A DNA stretch of 19,603 bases from Pseudomonadota bacterium (GTDB lineage: Bacteria > Desulfobacterota > Desulfobacteria > Desulfobacterales > Desulfosarcinaceae). A program made the translations under genes and the position numbers. The stretch's first letter is position 1. Each line of letters opens with the position of its first letter. Shown one piece after another: positions 1 to 7,444 of the stretch. Under the pieces are notes generated by a model. That model saw nothing but the letters and a program-made list of their open reading frames with translations, was not told the origin of the DNA and did no database searches. Where the stretch lies: the NCBI GenBank assembly GCA_023435265.1, contig JAEYRZ010000005.1, positions 1 to 19,603 on the forward strand, given 5' to 3'.

Positions 1-1401
1 GTCGTAATCCGACTCCAGCGGCGCGGTGAAGGGGTGGTGCAGGGCCTCGTAGCGCTTTTCGTCCGGGTTGTACTCGAAGGCCGGAAAGCGCGTCACCCAC
101 GCGAAATTGAAGGCTTTGGGGTCGATCAGGTCGAGTTTTTGACCCAGGTGGTTGCGCAGGTTGCCCAGCGCGTCATTGACCACTTTGGGCTGATCGGCCA
201 CGAAGAAGACGAGGTCGCCGACGGCCATGCCGATGCGTTCGGTCAGGCGGGCTTTTTCTTCTTCGGTGAAGAATTTGGCGATGGGCGACTGCCAGCCCTC
301 GGGCCGCACCTTGATCCAGGCCAGGCCCCGGGCGCGGTAGACGGCGGCGAAGGCGCCCAGGTCGTCGATCTCCTTGCGTGACATCTCCACGCAGCCCTTG
401 GCGTTGAGCGCCTTGACGATGCCGCCCTTCTTCACCACGTCGGCGAACACCTTGAAACCCGAATCCTTGACGATATCGCTGACTTCGGCCAGTTCCAGGC
501 CGAAGCGCGTGTCAGGCTTGTCCAGTCCGTAGCGCGCGATGGCCTCGTCGTAGGTCAGGCGCGGAAAGGGAGTGTTCAATTCGATGTCCAGCACTTCCTT
601 CCAGACGTGCCGGAGCACGCCCTCGGCGACGGCCATGACATCATCTTCGCCTACGAAGGACATCTCCAGATCGATCTGCGTGAATTCGGGCTGCCGGTCG
701 GCGCGCAGGTCTTCATCCCGGAAGCAGCGCACGATCTGGTAGTAGCGTTCGAAACCGGAGACCATGAGCAGCTGTTTGAACAGCTGCGGCGACTGCGGCA
801 ACGCGTAGAACTGGCCCGGGTTGACGCGGCTGGGAACGAGGTAGTCGCGCGCGCCCTCGGGGGTGCTGCGCGTCAGGAATGGCGTTTCGATGTCCAGGAA
901 GCCCCGGCCGTTCAGGAAATCGCGCACCGCCGCGGCAGCCTTGTGGCGCATGATGATGTTGCGCTGAAAATTGGGCCGGCGCAGGTCGAGATGGCGGTGC
1001 GCAAGACGCACGGCCTCGGTCACCTCGACATTCTCTTCGATGGGGAACGGCGGGGTCTCGGCCGTGTTGAGAATGCGCAGTTCGTCGACCATCACTTCGA
1101 TGGCGCCCGTGAAGAGGTTGGGATTGCGCATGCCTTCGGGCCGCGGGGCCACCTTTCCGCGCACGCCCAGCACGTACTCGCTGCGGATCGCGTGGGCTTT
1201 GGCGTGGACCGGTTCGTTCACGGCAGGGTTGAAAACCACCTGGGTGATGCCTTCGCGGTCGCGCAGATCTACGAAAATCACGCCGCCGTGATCGCGCCGG
1301 CGCTGTACCCAGCCCATCAGAACCACTTCCCTGCCCACATCGTCGACGCCCAGTTGATTGCAGGTGTGCGTCCGCCGCATGTCGCCCAATAAGTCTACCA
1401 A
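1..1401 (-). CDS. aspS: Aspartyl-tRNA synthetase, C-terminus beyond the left edge
   Basis: Class II synthetase charging tRNA with aspartate in the cytoplasm. The visible 467 codons hold the N-terminal OB-fold anticodon domain (GWVQRRRDHGG near residues 30-40), class II motif 2 (CFRDEDLRADRQPEFTQ) and the bacterial insertion domain, ending in HHPFTAP at the edge; full bacterial AspRS is about 590 residues, so roughly the last fifth is missing. I chose the TTG start at 1401 because GAGGAG lies 7 nt upstream; an ATG seven codons further in (1380) is the alternative and has no such site. His38 and Gly90 (31 and 83 if counted from the ATG) sit where Pseudomonas aeruginosa AspRS has His31 and Gly82, residues linked to acceptance of tRNA-Asn, so a non-discriminating enzyme is likely. 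It lies downstream of hisS on the same strand, probably as one unit. Confidence 0.95.
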   Translation of the reverse strand, partial: MVDLLGDMRRTHTCNQLGVDDVGREVVLMGWVQRRRDHGGVIFVDLRDREGITQVVFNPAVNEPVHAKAHAIRSEYVLGVRGKVAPRPEGMRNPNLFTGAIEVMVDELRILNTAETPPFPIEENVEVTEAVRLAHRHLDLRRPNFQRNIIMRHKAAAAVRDFLNGRGFLDIETPFLTRSTPEGARDYLVPSRVNPGQFYALPQSPQLFKQLLMVSGFERYYQIVRCFRDEDLRADRQPEFTQIDLEMSFVGEDDVMAVAEGVLRHVWKEVLDIELNTPFPRLTYDEAIARYGLDKPDTRFGLELAEVSDIVKDSGFKVFADVVKKGGIVKALNAKGCVEMSRKEIDDLGAFAAVYRARGLAWIKVRPEGWQSPIAKFFTEEEKARLTERIGMAVGDLVFFVADQPKVVNDALGNLRNHLGQKLDLIDPKAFNFAWVTRFPAFEYNPDEKRYEALHHPFTAPLESDYD

Positions 1402-1407
1402 GTATTA

Positions 1408-1414
1408 TCTCCTC
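1408..1414 (-). promoter_or_regulatory. Ribosome binding site that fixes the aspS TTG start
   Basis: On the minus strand GAGGAGA ends 6-7 nt before TTG at 1401-1399. The first in-frame ATG (1380-1378) has no comparable purine-rich site, so the TTG is preferred and adds MVDLLGD to the protein. Confidence 0.75.
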
Positions 1415-1482
1415 AATCTCTATTCGAAGGTTTATACTGCAGATGCATTGATAGCAGTGAAATCGTCAAAGTGCATTTAAAA

Positions 1483-1543
1483 GGTCACAGAGGAATGCTC
1501 TGTATTTTAATCCATTACCTCTGTGCTCTGTGTCCTCTGTGGT
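1483..1543. repeat. Degenerate copy of the CACAGAGG palindromic repeat
   Basis: The right part (1518-1543) reads CTCTGTG-CTCTGTGTCCTCTGTGGT, the same as the right arm of the repeat at 6343-6370 except for a 2-nt deletion. The left part has drifted: it keeps CACAGAGGA and itself folds as ACAGAG / CTCTGT (1487-1492 with 1498-1503, loop of 5). It occupies the hisS-aspS intergenic stretch (1402-1656), where I see no gene. It may act as an RNA hairpin between the two synthetase cistrons or be inert repeat debris. Confidence 0.7.
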
Positions 1544-1656
1544 CATTCAGGCTTTTTGCCAGTCCATCAAGTTTCAAGCGAAGGCATTCTTTCGATTTTA
1601 TGAGCATATGAACAGCCGAAATCCTCAGCTTAACACTTAACCGCCGAACTCTTTAT

Positions 1657-2904
1657 TCATATCTGATCGACAAGATTCTCCAACTTTACTTCGCGCTGTT
1701 CGCTGGTGCGCATGTCGCGCAGCAGAGCGGCGCCGTTCTTCAATTCCGCTTCGCCGACAATCAGCACCCGGTCGGCTCCCAGCCGGTCGGCGCGTTTCAT
1801 CTGCGCCTTGAGGCTGCGGTCGGAGTAGTCCATTTCCGTACGGATGCCGCGCGCGCACAATTCGGACATCCAGTGGAACGCCTGGTCGCGGGCCGCGGTT
1901 CCAAGAGCGGCGATAAACAGGTCGGGGCGCAGTTCGGCGGGCGCCGTGAGCTGGCCGACGATTTCGGCCAGCCGGTCGAATCCCACCGCAAAGCCGATGG
2001 CCGGGATGGACGGGCCGCCCAATGTCTCCACCAGGCCGTCGTAGCGGCCGCCGCCGGCCACGGCGCTCTGGGCGCCCAACATGCTGGTCTGCATTTCGAA
2101 TGTCGTCCGCGTGTAGTAATCGAGCCCGCGCACCAGGCGTTTGTCCACCGTGAACGGAACGTTCAGGCGGTTCAGGCTGGAGGTGACCGTCTCGAAGTGG
2201 GCGCGGCACGTTTCGCACAGGTAGTCGAGCAGGGCCGGTGCATCGGCTACGGCGTCCCGGCACTGCGGCACCTTGCAGTCGAGCACGCGCAGCGGGTTGC
2301 GCGTTTTGCGGCGCTGGCAGTCGATGCAGAGTTTGTCCTGCACGCCGACCAGGAACGCGCTCAACGCCTGGCGGTAGGCGGGCCGGCAGTCGGGGCAGCC
2401 CAGCGAATTGATCACGGCCTGGGTGTCGCGCACACCCAGGCGCTGAAAGAGCAGGTGCAGGATGTGCACGATCTGCACATCGATGTAAGGTGCGGCGATG
2501 CCGAATGCTTCCAGGTCGAGCTGGTAGAATTGGCGGTAGCGCCCTTTCTGGGGCCGCTCGCGGCGGAACATGGGGCCGACCAGGTAGAACTTACGCACCG
2601 GGTCGCCGGCGTACATCTTGTGCTGGATGTATGCGCGCACGATCGAGGCGGTGGCTTCGGGCCGCAGGGTCAGAAAGTCTCCCTTGCGGTCGGCGAAGGT
2701 GTACATCTCCTTCTCCACGATATCGGTGTCTTCGCCGATGCTGCGGGCGAACAGCTCGGTCTTCTCCATGATCGGCACGCGGATTTCCTGGTAGCCGAAG
2801 CTTTCAAACAGGTCCACGGCGGTCTTTTCGATCAGGTGCCACACCTCGATTTCGCCGGGCAGGATATCCTTGAATCCTCTGATGAGTTGAATCATTGCTT
2901 CCAT
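1657..2904 (-). CDS. hisS: Histidyl-tRNA synthetase
   Basis: Class II synthetase charging tRNA-His. The 415-residue product has the expected length and all signatures in order: LRPEATASIVRAY, motif 2 with its FRRERPQKGRYRQF loop, a four-cysteine insert region (CPDC, CIDC, CKVPQC, CETC), the histidine-binding LVRGLDYYTRT, motif 3 around GGGRYDGL and GFAVGFDRL, and a C-terminal anticodon-binding domain. Two starts compete: ATG at 2904 (MEAM...) with GGAAGG only 2 nt upstream, and ATG at 2895 (MIQLIRGF...), which fits the usual N-terminus of relatives. The gene is followed on the same strand by aspS, a pairing common in bacteria. A candidate promoter lies at 2961-2990. Confidence 0.97.
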   Translation of the reverse strand: MEAMIQLIRGFKDILPGEIEVWHLIEKTAVDLFESFGYQEIRVPIMEKTELFARSIGEDTDIVEKEMYTFADRKGDFLTLRPEATASIVRAYIQHKMYAGDPVRKFYLVGPMFRRERPQKGRYRQFYQLDLEAFGIAAPYIDVQIVHILHLLFQRLGVRDTQAVINSLGCPDCRPAYRQALSAFLVGVQDKLCIDCQRRKTRNPLRVLDCKVPQCRDAVADAPALLDYLCETCRAHFETVTSSLNRLNVPFTVDKRLVRGLDYYTRTTFEMQTSMLGAQSAVAGGGRYDGLVETLGGPSIPAIGFAVGFDRLAEIVGQLTAPAELRPDLFIAALGTAARDQAFHWMSELCARGIRTEMDYSDRSLKAQMKRADRLGADRVLIVGEAELKNGAALLRDMRTSEQREVKLENLVDQI

Positions 2905-2960
2905 CGCCTTCCGGCCCGGTGCCTGCGGCGCAGCCCGGTGCCACGGGGTTTAAACTGTTT

Positions 2961-2990
2961 TGAATAGCGTAAGTTCGAATGGCAAGTCAA
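2961..2990 (-). promoter_or_regulatory. Candidate sigma-70 promoter for hisS
   Basis: On the minus strand TTGACT (2990-2985), an 18-nt spacer and TATTCA (2966-2961) precede hisS by about 55 nt. The -35 box matches consensus at 5 of 6 positions, the -10 box at only 3 of 6. Prediction by eye only. Confidence 0.3.
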
Positions 2991-3037
2991 CATCGAACCA
3001 TGCGGCGCGGCGCGGGGGCAGGCCGGCCGAAAAGCGG

Positions 3038-3066
3038 TTGAGGTTTGGATCTGCTTATGGAATAAA
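3038..3066 (+). promoter_or_regulatory. Candidate promoter for the hydantoinase/deacetylase pair
   Basis: TTGAGG (3038-3043), a 17-nt spacer and AATAAA (3061-3066) each match sigma-70 boxes at 4 of 6 positions. The -35 overlaps the 3' end of a motif (3019-3040) that recurs at 18817-18837, where it again runs into a -35-like TTG. This would leave a leader of about 125 nt before the ATG at 3199. Confidence 0.3.
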
Positions 3067-3198
3067 AGTCCGAGAGGATCAAAGGTTTTACACACGATCG
3101 CGCATTCGGGCGGCCTTGCGAACCAGCGCCGCCTGAATCGGACTTGGACCGAAAATCGTGAACGCGTTCATCCCACACTCCGCGCAAAGGTTAACCGC

Positions 3199-4890
3199 AT
3201 GATCATCGGACTCGATGCGGGTGGCACCCACACCGACGCCGTTCTGCTCGGACCGGAGGGCCTGGTCAGGGAAGCCAAGGTTCCCACAGATACCGACGAC
3301 CTTTTTCAGACGGTCCTGGACGGTCTGACCGCGCTGACCGACGGGATCGACGTCCGCGAAATCCGCCGCATCGTGCTGAGCACGACGCTGGCCACCAACC
3401 TGGTGGTCCAGGAGAAGCTGCCGCCGGTGGGCATGGTGGTCAGTGCCGGACCGGGCATCGATCCGGAGTCGTTCCGGACCAATGCCGACTACCACGTGGT
3501 CGCCGGTGCGCTGGATCACCGCGGACGGGAAATCGTTGCGCTGGACACCCGGCACATCGAAGAGATCGCCGCCGGCTTCGCGCGCAAGGGCATCCGCTTT
3601 GCCGGAGTGGTTTCCAAATTCTCCGTGCGCAACCCGGAACACGAGAAGGCCATGGCCGAAATCGTGGGCCCGCATGTCGAACGGGTCTTCACGGGACACA
3701 CATTTTCGGGCGGTCTCAACTTCCCGCGCCGCATCGCCACCACCTTTCTCAATGCCGCGGTCTACCCCGTGCACCGCGAGTTTTTCGAGGCGGTCAGGAA
3801 AGTGCTGGACCGCAAGGGGATGTCGGTTCCCATCCGCATTCTCAAACCCGACGGCGGCAACATGCGCTTCGACGCGTCACTCGACTACCCGGCCCAGACC
3901 ATCCTGTCCGGACCGTCGGCCAGCGTGATGGGATCGATCGCCAGCGCTCCCGCGGACAAGACCTGCCTGGCGCTGGACATCGGAGGCACCACGACCGATA
4001 TGGCGGTTCTGGTCGACGGCGTGCCGCTGCTGTCGCCCCTGGGCATCGAGATCGGTCCCTATAAAACCATGATCCGGGCGCTTTTGAGTCAATCCATCGG
4101 CATCGGCGGCGACAGCGCGGTGCGCATCGAGGAAGGCCGCCTGACCGTCGGCCCGGACCGCATCGGACGCGCCATGGCCTACGGCGGTCCGGCCCCGACG
4201 CCCACCGATGCTTTTTGCGTGCTGGGCATGACCGACACCGGCGACCGCACCCGCGCCATGGCCGGCATCTCCGCTCTGGCGCAGGCGCTGGGGCTTACAG
4301 CCGAGGAGACCGCCGGCCGCATTTTCGATACAGCCTGCACGCGCATTCTGGAGGCGGCCGGGAAAATGATCGATCGCATCAACAGCAAACCAGTCTACAC
4401 GGTCCATGAGTTGATGGAAGGCATCCAGGTCCGGCCGCAGCAGATCATGGTGATGGGCGGTCCGGCGCAGCAGTTCGCCAGACGACTGGCGCCGCTGTTC
4501 GACGGTACGGTATCGGTGGTGCCCCACTTCCAGGTGGCCAACGCCCTGGGCTGCGCCCTGGCCCGCACCACCAGCGAGGTGGTGGTCTATGCCGATACCG
4601 CGCAGCAGATCGCCATGGCGCCGGGCGAACACTTCAGCCGGGATATCGCCTGGGATTTCGACCTGCCGGACGCCCGCGAAATGGCGTTCCAGCTGCTGAG
4701 GGAAAAGGCGCTGCGGCGCGGAGCCAATCCCAATTATCTTAAGATGGAAGTGATCGAGGAGTCCTCGTTCAACATGGTGCGCGGCTTCCGCACGGTGGGC
4801 AAGAATATCCGCGTGCGGGTGCAGATCAAACCCGGCCTGATCGTCGGCTACGACCCGCAAACGGAAAAGTTGACCCGGGAAGATTTATAA
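3199..4890 (+). CDS. HyuA-like hydantoinase/oxoprolinase family protein
   Basis: A 563-residue protein of the ASKHA-fold hydantoinase A / 5-oxoprolinase family, ATP-dependent amidohydrolases that open cyclic amides such as hydantoins or 5-oxoproline. Visible motifs are DAGGTHTD (residues 6-13) and STTLATN (about 61-67) in the N-terminal domain, DIGGTTTD (260-267) as the second nucleotide-binding motif, and GIGGDSAVR (301-309). It is shorter than typical HyuA or AcxA proteins (about 650-720), and no HyuB-type partner is present, so its substrate cannot be named. AAAGG lies 8 nt before the ATG. The next gene begins 2 nt after the stop, with its ribosome site inside this gene, so the two are probably translationally coupled and related in function. 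Confidence 0.85.
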   Translation: MIIGLDAGGTHTDAVLLGPEGLVREAKVPTDTDDLFQTVLDGLTALTDGIDVREIRRIVLSTTLATNLVVQEKLPPVGMVVSAGPGIDPESFRTNADYHVVAGALDHRGREIVALDTRHIEEIAAGFARKGIRFAGVVSKFSVRNPEHEKAMAEIVGPHVERVFTGHTFSGGLNFPRRIATTFLNAAVYPVHREFFEAVRKVLDRKGMSVPIRILKPDGGNMRFDASLDYPAQTILSGPSASVMGSIASAPADKTCLALDIGGTTTDMAVLVDGVPLLSPLGIEIGPYKTMIRALLSQSIGIGGDSAVRIEEGRLTVGPDRIGRAMAYGGPAPTPTDAFCVLGMTDTGDRTRAMAGISALAQALGLTAEETAGRIFDTACTRILEAAGKMIDRINSKPVYTVHELMEGIQVRPQQIMVMGGPAQQFARRLAPLFDGTVSVVPHFQVANALGCALARTTSEVVVYADTAQQIAMAPGEHFSRDIAWDFDLPDAREMAFQLLREKALRRGANPNYLKMEVIEESSFNMVRGFRTVGKNIRVRVQIKPGLIVGYDPQTEKLTREDL

Positions 4891-4892
4891 CC

Positions 4893-6221
4893 ATGCTCAA
4901 CGCCAAACATAAAACCGGCCTGGTCTTTTTTCCGGCATTCGATTGGGCCATCAGCCCGACGCACCCCGAACGCGAGGAGCGCCTGCTCTACACCCAGGAC
5001 CAGGTTTTCGAGGAAGGATTGCTCGACATCGAAGGCATCGTCGAGTTCAAGCCCGACCTGGTGACCATCAAGGATGTGCAGCGCGTCCATTTCTGCGTGC
5101 CCGACCCCTGGCGGGTGATGACCGAATCGCATTTCATCAGCGCGGGCGGGGCCAAGACGATCGGCATGGCCGTCATGGACGGCAAGGTCGAACGCGGCTT
5201 CGCGCTGGTCCGCCCGCCCGGCCATCACGCCAACCGCGTGGTGCACGGCGCGCGCGGCTTCTGCAATGTCAATATCGAAGCGATCATGATCGAATATCTG
5301 CGCCGCGCCTACAAGATCGACCGCGTGGCGATCGTCGATACGGACTGCCACCACGGCGACGGCACCCAGGACATCTACTGGCACGACCCGGATACCCTCT
5401 TCATCTCTCTGCATCAGGACGGCCGCACCCTATATCCGGGTTCGGGGTTTCTGGACGAAACGGGCGGACCCAACGCCGTCGGCAGCACGATCAACATCCC
5501 GCTTCCGCCGCACACGGCCGAGGAGGGTTTTCTGCACGCCATCCGCGAGGTGGTGCTGCCGATCCTCGACGAGTTCAAACCCGAATTGATCGTCAACAGC
5601 GCCGGGCAGGACAACCACTATTCCGATCCGATCACCAACATGAACTTTTCGGCCCACGGCTACGCCGAACTGACCGCCCTGCTCAAGGCCGACATTGCCG
5701 TCCTGGAAGGCGGCTATGCCATCGAGGGGGCGCTGCCCTACGTAAATGCCGGGATCATCCTTGCCATGGCCGGGCTCGATTACAGCAACCTGCGCGAGCC
5801 CGATTTCCGGCCCGAACGCATCCGGCAGCGTCCGGAAGTCACGCAGCGGATCCGGGAGACCTGCCGCGAAGCGCTGAACATGTTCCGCCAGCGCGCACGT
5901 CTGGCCAAATCCATCCGGCACCGGCCGGGCTGCGACCAGCGCTACCGCAATATCTACTACGACACCGACGGACTGCGCGAAACCCAGAGCGAACAGGTAT
6001 GTCTGTGCAACGACTGCGCCGGGGCCCTGCGCATCGATTCTTCCTGCGACCGCGGCGCCCGGATCCTGGGCGTGCATATCCCGCGCAAAGCCTGCGACCG
6101 CTGCCGCACGCAGGGATTGCGCTGGTACGAGGAAGCCGATCCGCGGGTTTTCGAACACATCTATCTGCAGGACCGCCCGACGGATATGTACCACCACAAG
6201 AACAGGGATGCGAAAAAATGA
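4893..6221 (+). CDS. Histone deacetylase-fold amidohydrolase with Cys-rich C-terminal tail
   Basis: Zinc-dependent deacylase of the arginase/deacetylase superfamily (HDAC, AcuC, acetylpolyamine amidohydrolase). Catalytic parts are intact: PPGHH with His111-His112, DTDCHHGDG giving zinc ligands Asp151 and His153, NSAGQDNH giving the third ligand Asp240, and LEGGY with the transition-state Tyr275. Substrate is unknown; bacterial members act on acetylated small molecules, polyamines or proteins. After the fold ends (about residue 320), a roughly 120-residue extension carries Cys370, Cys372, Cys375, Cys385, Cys401 and Cys404 (CxCxxC and CxxC), which looks like a zinc ribbon and is not part of the usual family. 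The gene follows the HyuA-like gene by 2 nt; GGGAAG upstream can serve as ribosome site. Confidence 0.87.
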   Translation: MLNAKHKTGLVFFPAFDWAISPTHPEREERLLYTQDQVFEEGLLDIEGIVEFKPDLVTIKDVQRVHFCVPDPWRVMTESHFISAGGAKTIGMAVMDGKVERGFALVRPPGHHANRVVHGARGFCNVNIEAIMIEYLRRAYKIDRVAIVDTDCHHGDGTQDIYWHDPDTLFISLHQDGRTLYPGSGFLDETGGPNAVGSTINIPLPPHTAEEGFLHAIREVVLPILDEFKPELIVNSAGQDNHYSDPITNMNFSAHGYAELTALLKADIAVLEGGYAIEGALPYVNAGIILAMAGLDYSNLREPDFRPERIRQRPEVTQRIRETCREALNMFRQRARLAKSIRHRPGCDQRYRNIYYDTDGLRETQSEQVCLCNDCAGALRIDSSCDRGARILGVHIPRKACDRCRTQGLRWYEEADPRVFEHIYLQDRPTDMYHHKNRDAKK

Positions 6222-6298
6222 ATGCGGATTCCTGAAATGCTTGAGTGTCCGTATTGCGGTTATCTGGAAAGCTCCGGTTTTGTTCTCAGGATATTGAT

Positions 6299-6370
6299 AA
6301 CCACAGAGGACACAGAGACCACAGAGGGGTTTTGAGGTTTTTCTCTGTGATCTCTGTGTCCTCTGTGGTT
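6299..6370. repeat. CACAGAGG inverted repeat, 28-bp arms
   Basis: Left arm 6299-6326 and right arm 6343-6370 are reverse complements with one mismatch (a G:T pair in one RNA orientation), separated by a 16-nt G/T-rich loop. Each arm is built from reiterated CACAGAG units. The element lies between the deacetylase stop (6221) and the epmA start (6401). As RNA it would form a strong hairpin that could end or stabilise transcripts; the plus-strand right side lacks a T-run, so a classic intrinsic terminator is not clear. A degenerate relative lies at 1483-1543. Confidence 0.9.
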
Positions 6371-6400
6371 CTGAAGATTTATATCGAACAGACTTGACTC

Positions 6401-7300
6401 ATGGCTGACCGCTCCAATCTGATCCTGCGCGCGCGCGTCACGTCGGAGATCCGCCGATTTTTCGACGCTCTCGGCTATCTCGAAGTCGAAACCCCGCTCT
6501 GCATTCCGGCTCCTGCGCCCGAGGCGCACGTCGACGCCCGGCAATGCGGCGACTGGTTTCTGCAGACCTCTCCGGAACTGTGCATGAAGCGGCTGCTCGC
6601 GGCCGGCTACACGCGCATCTACCAGATCTGCAAGTGCTTTCGCCGCGGGGAGCGCGGCAGCCGCCACCTGCCCGAAATGACGATGCTGGAATGGTATACG
6701 GCCGATGCCGACTACAATGCCATGATGGCCCAGACCGAGGCGCTGGTGCATCATGTCTGTGCGGCGCTGGGCCGGGAGCGTCTGATCTACCAGGGCGCTT
6801 CGATCGCTCTTTCGGCGCCCTGGCCGCGAATGACCGTGGCCGAAGCATTTCAGCGCCATGCGCAGCTCTCGCCCGAGGAGGCATTGCGGGCCAATCGCTT
6901 TGACGAAGTGTTGGCCTTCGCAGTGGAACCGCACCTCGGCCGCCCGCAGCCCCTTTTTCTCTATGACTACCCCATGGCCTGCGGCGCCCTGGCGCGCGCC
7001 AAGCACGGAGCGCCGCACCTCGCCGAGCGGTTCGAACTTTACATGGCCGGTATCGAACTGTGCAACGGCTTCTCCGAATTGACCGACCCCGCCGAACAGC
7101 GCCGGCGCTTCGAAGCGGAATTGGCGGCCCGGCGCGCTGCCGGTCGGACCGTCACCCCCATGCCGGAGCGTTTCCTTGGGGCCCTGCCCGACATGCCCCA
7201 GGCCGCGGGCAATGCACTGGGCCTGGATCGGCTGGTCATGCTGCTGGCCGATGTCCGCCTCATCGACGATGTGGTGGCCTTTACGCCCGAAACGCTTTAG
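6401..7300 (+). CDS. epmA: EF-P lysine ligase, EpmA/GenX/PoxA type
   Basis: A 299-residue paralogue of the class II lysyl-tRNA synthetase catalytic core without the anticodon-binding domain. In the known pathway EpmA attaches (R)-beta-lysine, made by EpmB, to a conserved lysine of elongation factor P, easing ribosome stalling at proline runs. The sequence follows the GenX pattern: EIRRFFDALGYLEVETP near residues 16-32, FLQTSPELCMKRLL, motif 2 around FRRGERGSRHLPEMTMLEWY (80-99), GIELCNGFSELTD (about 217-229) and motif 3 ALGLDRLVML near the C-terminus. An in-frame TGA two codons before the ATG makes 6401 the earliest possible start; no good ribosome site precedes it. Neither efp nor epmB is in the window. 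Confidence 0.9.
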   Translation: MADRSNLILRARVTSEIRRFFDALGYLEVETPLCIPAPAPEAHVDARQCGDWFLQTSPELCMKRLLAAGYTRIYQICKCFRRGERGSRHLPEMTMLEWYTADADYNAMMAQTEALVHHVCAALGRERLIYQGASIALSAPWPRMTVAEAFQRHAQLSPEEALRANRFDEVLAFAVEPHLGRPQPLFLYDYPMACGALARAKHGAPHLAERFELYMAGIELCNGFSELTDPAEQRRRFEAELAARRAAGRTVTPMPERFLGALPDMPQAAGNALGLDRLVMLLADVRLIDDVVAFTPETL

Positions 7301-7383
7301 CCTGACTGCAAATGTCTGATCCCTCCCAATCGATGTCGCCGGGCCACCGGTTCAAGGCTGCGGCCGATCGGTCGATATATGCA

Positions 7384-7434
7384 GCAGGTCACCTGCATTT
7401 TGATCTGCACTAAGTCCCACCGCGACCAGCGGTG
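7384..7434. other. Two short inverted repeats upstream of the hybrid kinase
   Basis: GCAGGT-C-ACCTGC (7384-7396) is a 6-bp dyad with a 1-nt centre, suited to protein binding rather than RNA folding. CACCGC-5 nt-GCGGTG (7418-7434) can form a small hairpin ending just before the AAAGGA ribosome site (7438-7443). Both could influence expression of the kinase. I see no gene in 7301-7444. Confidence 0.35.
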
Positions 7435-7444
7435 CTGAAAGGAT

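Noticed and set aside
607..1392. 261-codon open frame on the plus strand
   Set aside because: Antisense to aspS, which translates cleanly throughout this interval.
1873..2967. 364-codon open frame on the plus strand
   Set aside because: Antisense to hisS; low-complexity composition and no motif.
4943..6235. 430-codon plus-strand frame overlapping the deacetylase
   Set aside because: Arg/His/Ala-rich shift of the real gene, whose own frame has all catalytic residues.
6260..7018. 252-codon minus-strand frame whose C-terminus reads through the CACAGAGG repeat
   Set aside because: Most is antisense to epmA and the rest is translation of the palindrome (HRGHRDHRE-type residues), a known kind of spurious prediction.
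7312..7413. 33-codon frame between epmA and the kinase
   Set aside because: No ribosome site, no motif, and it overlaps the inverted repeat near 7384.
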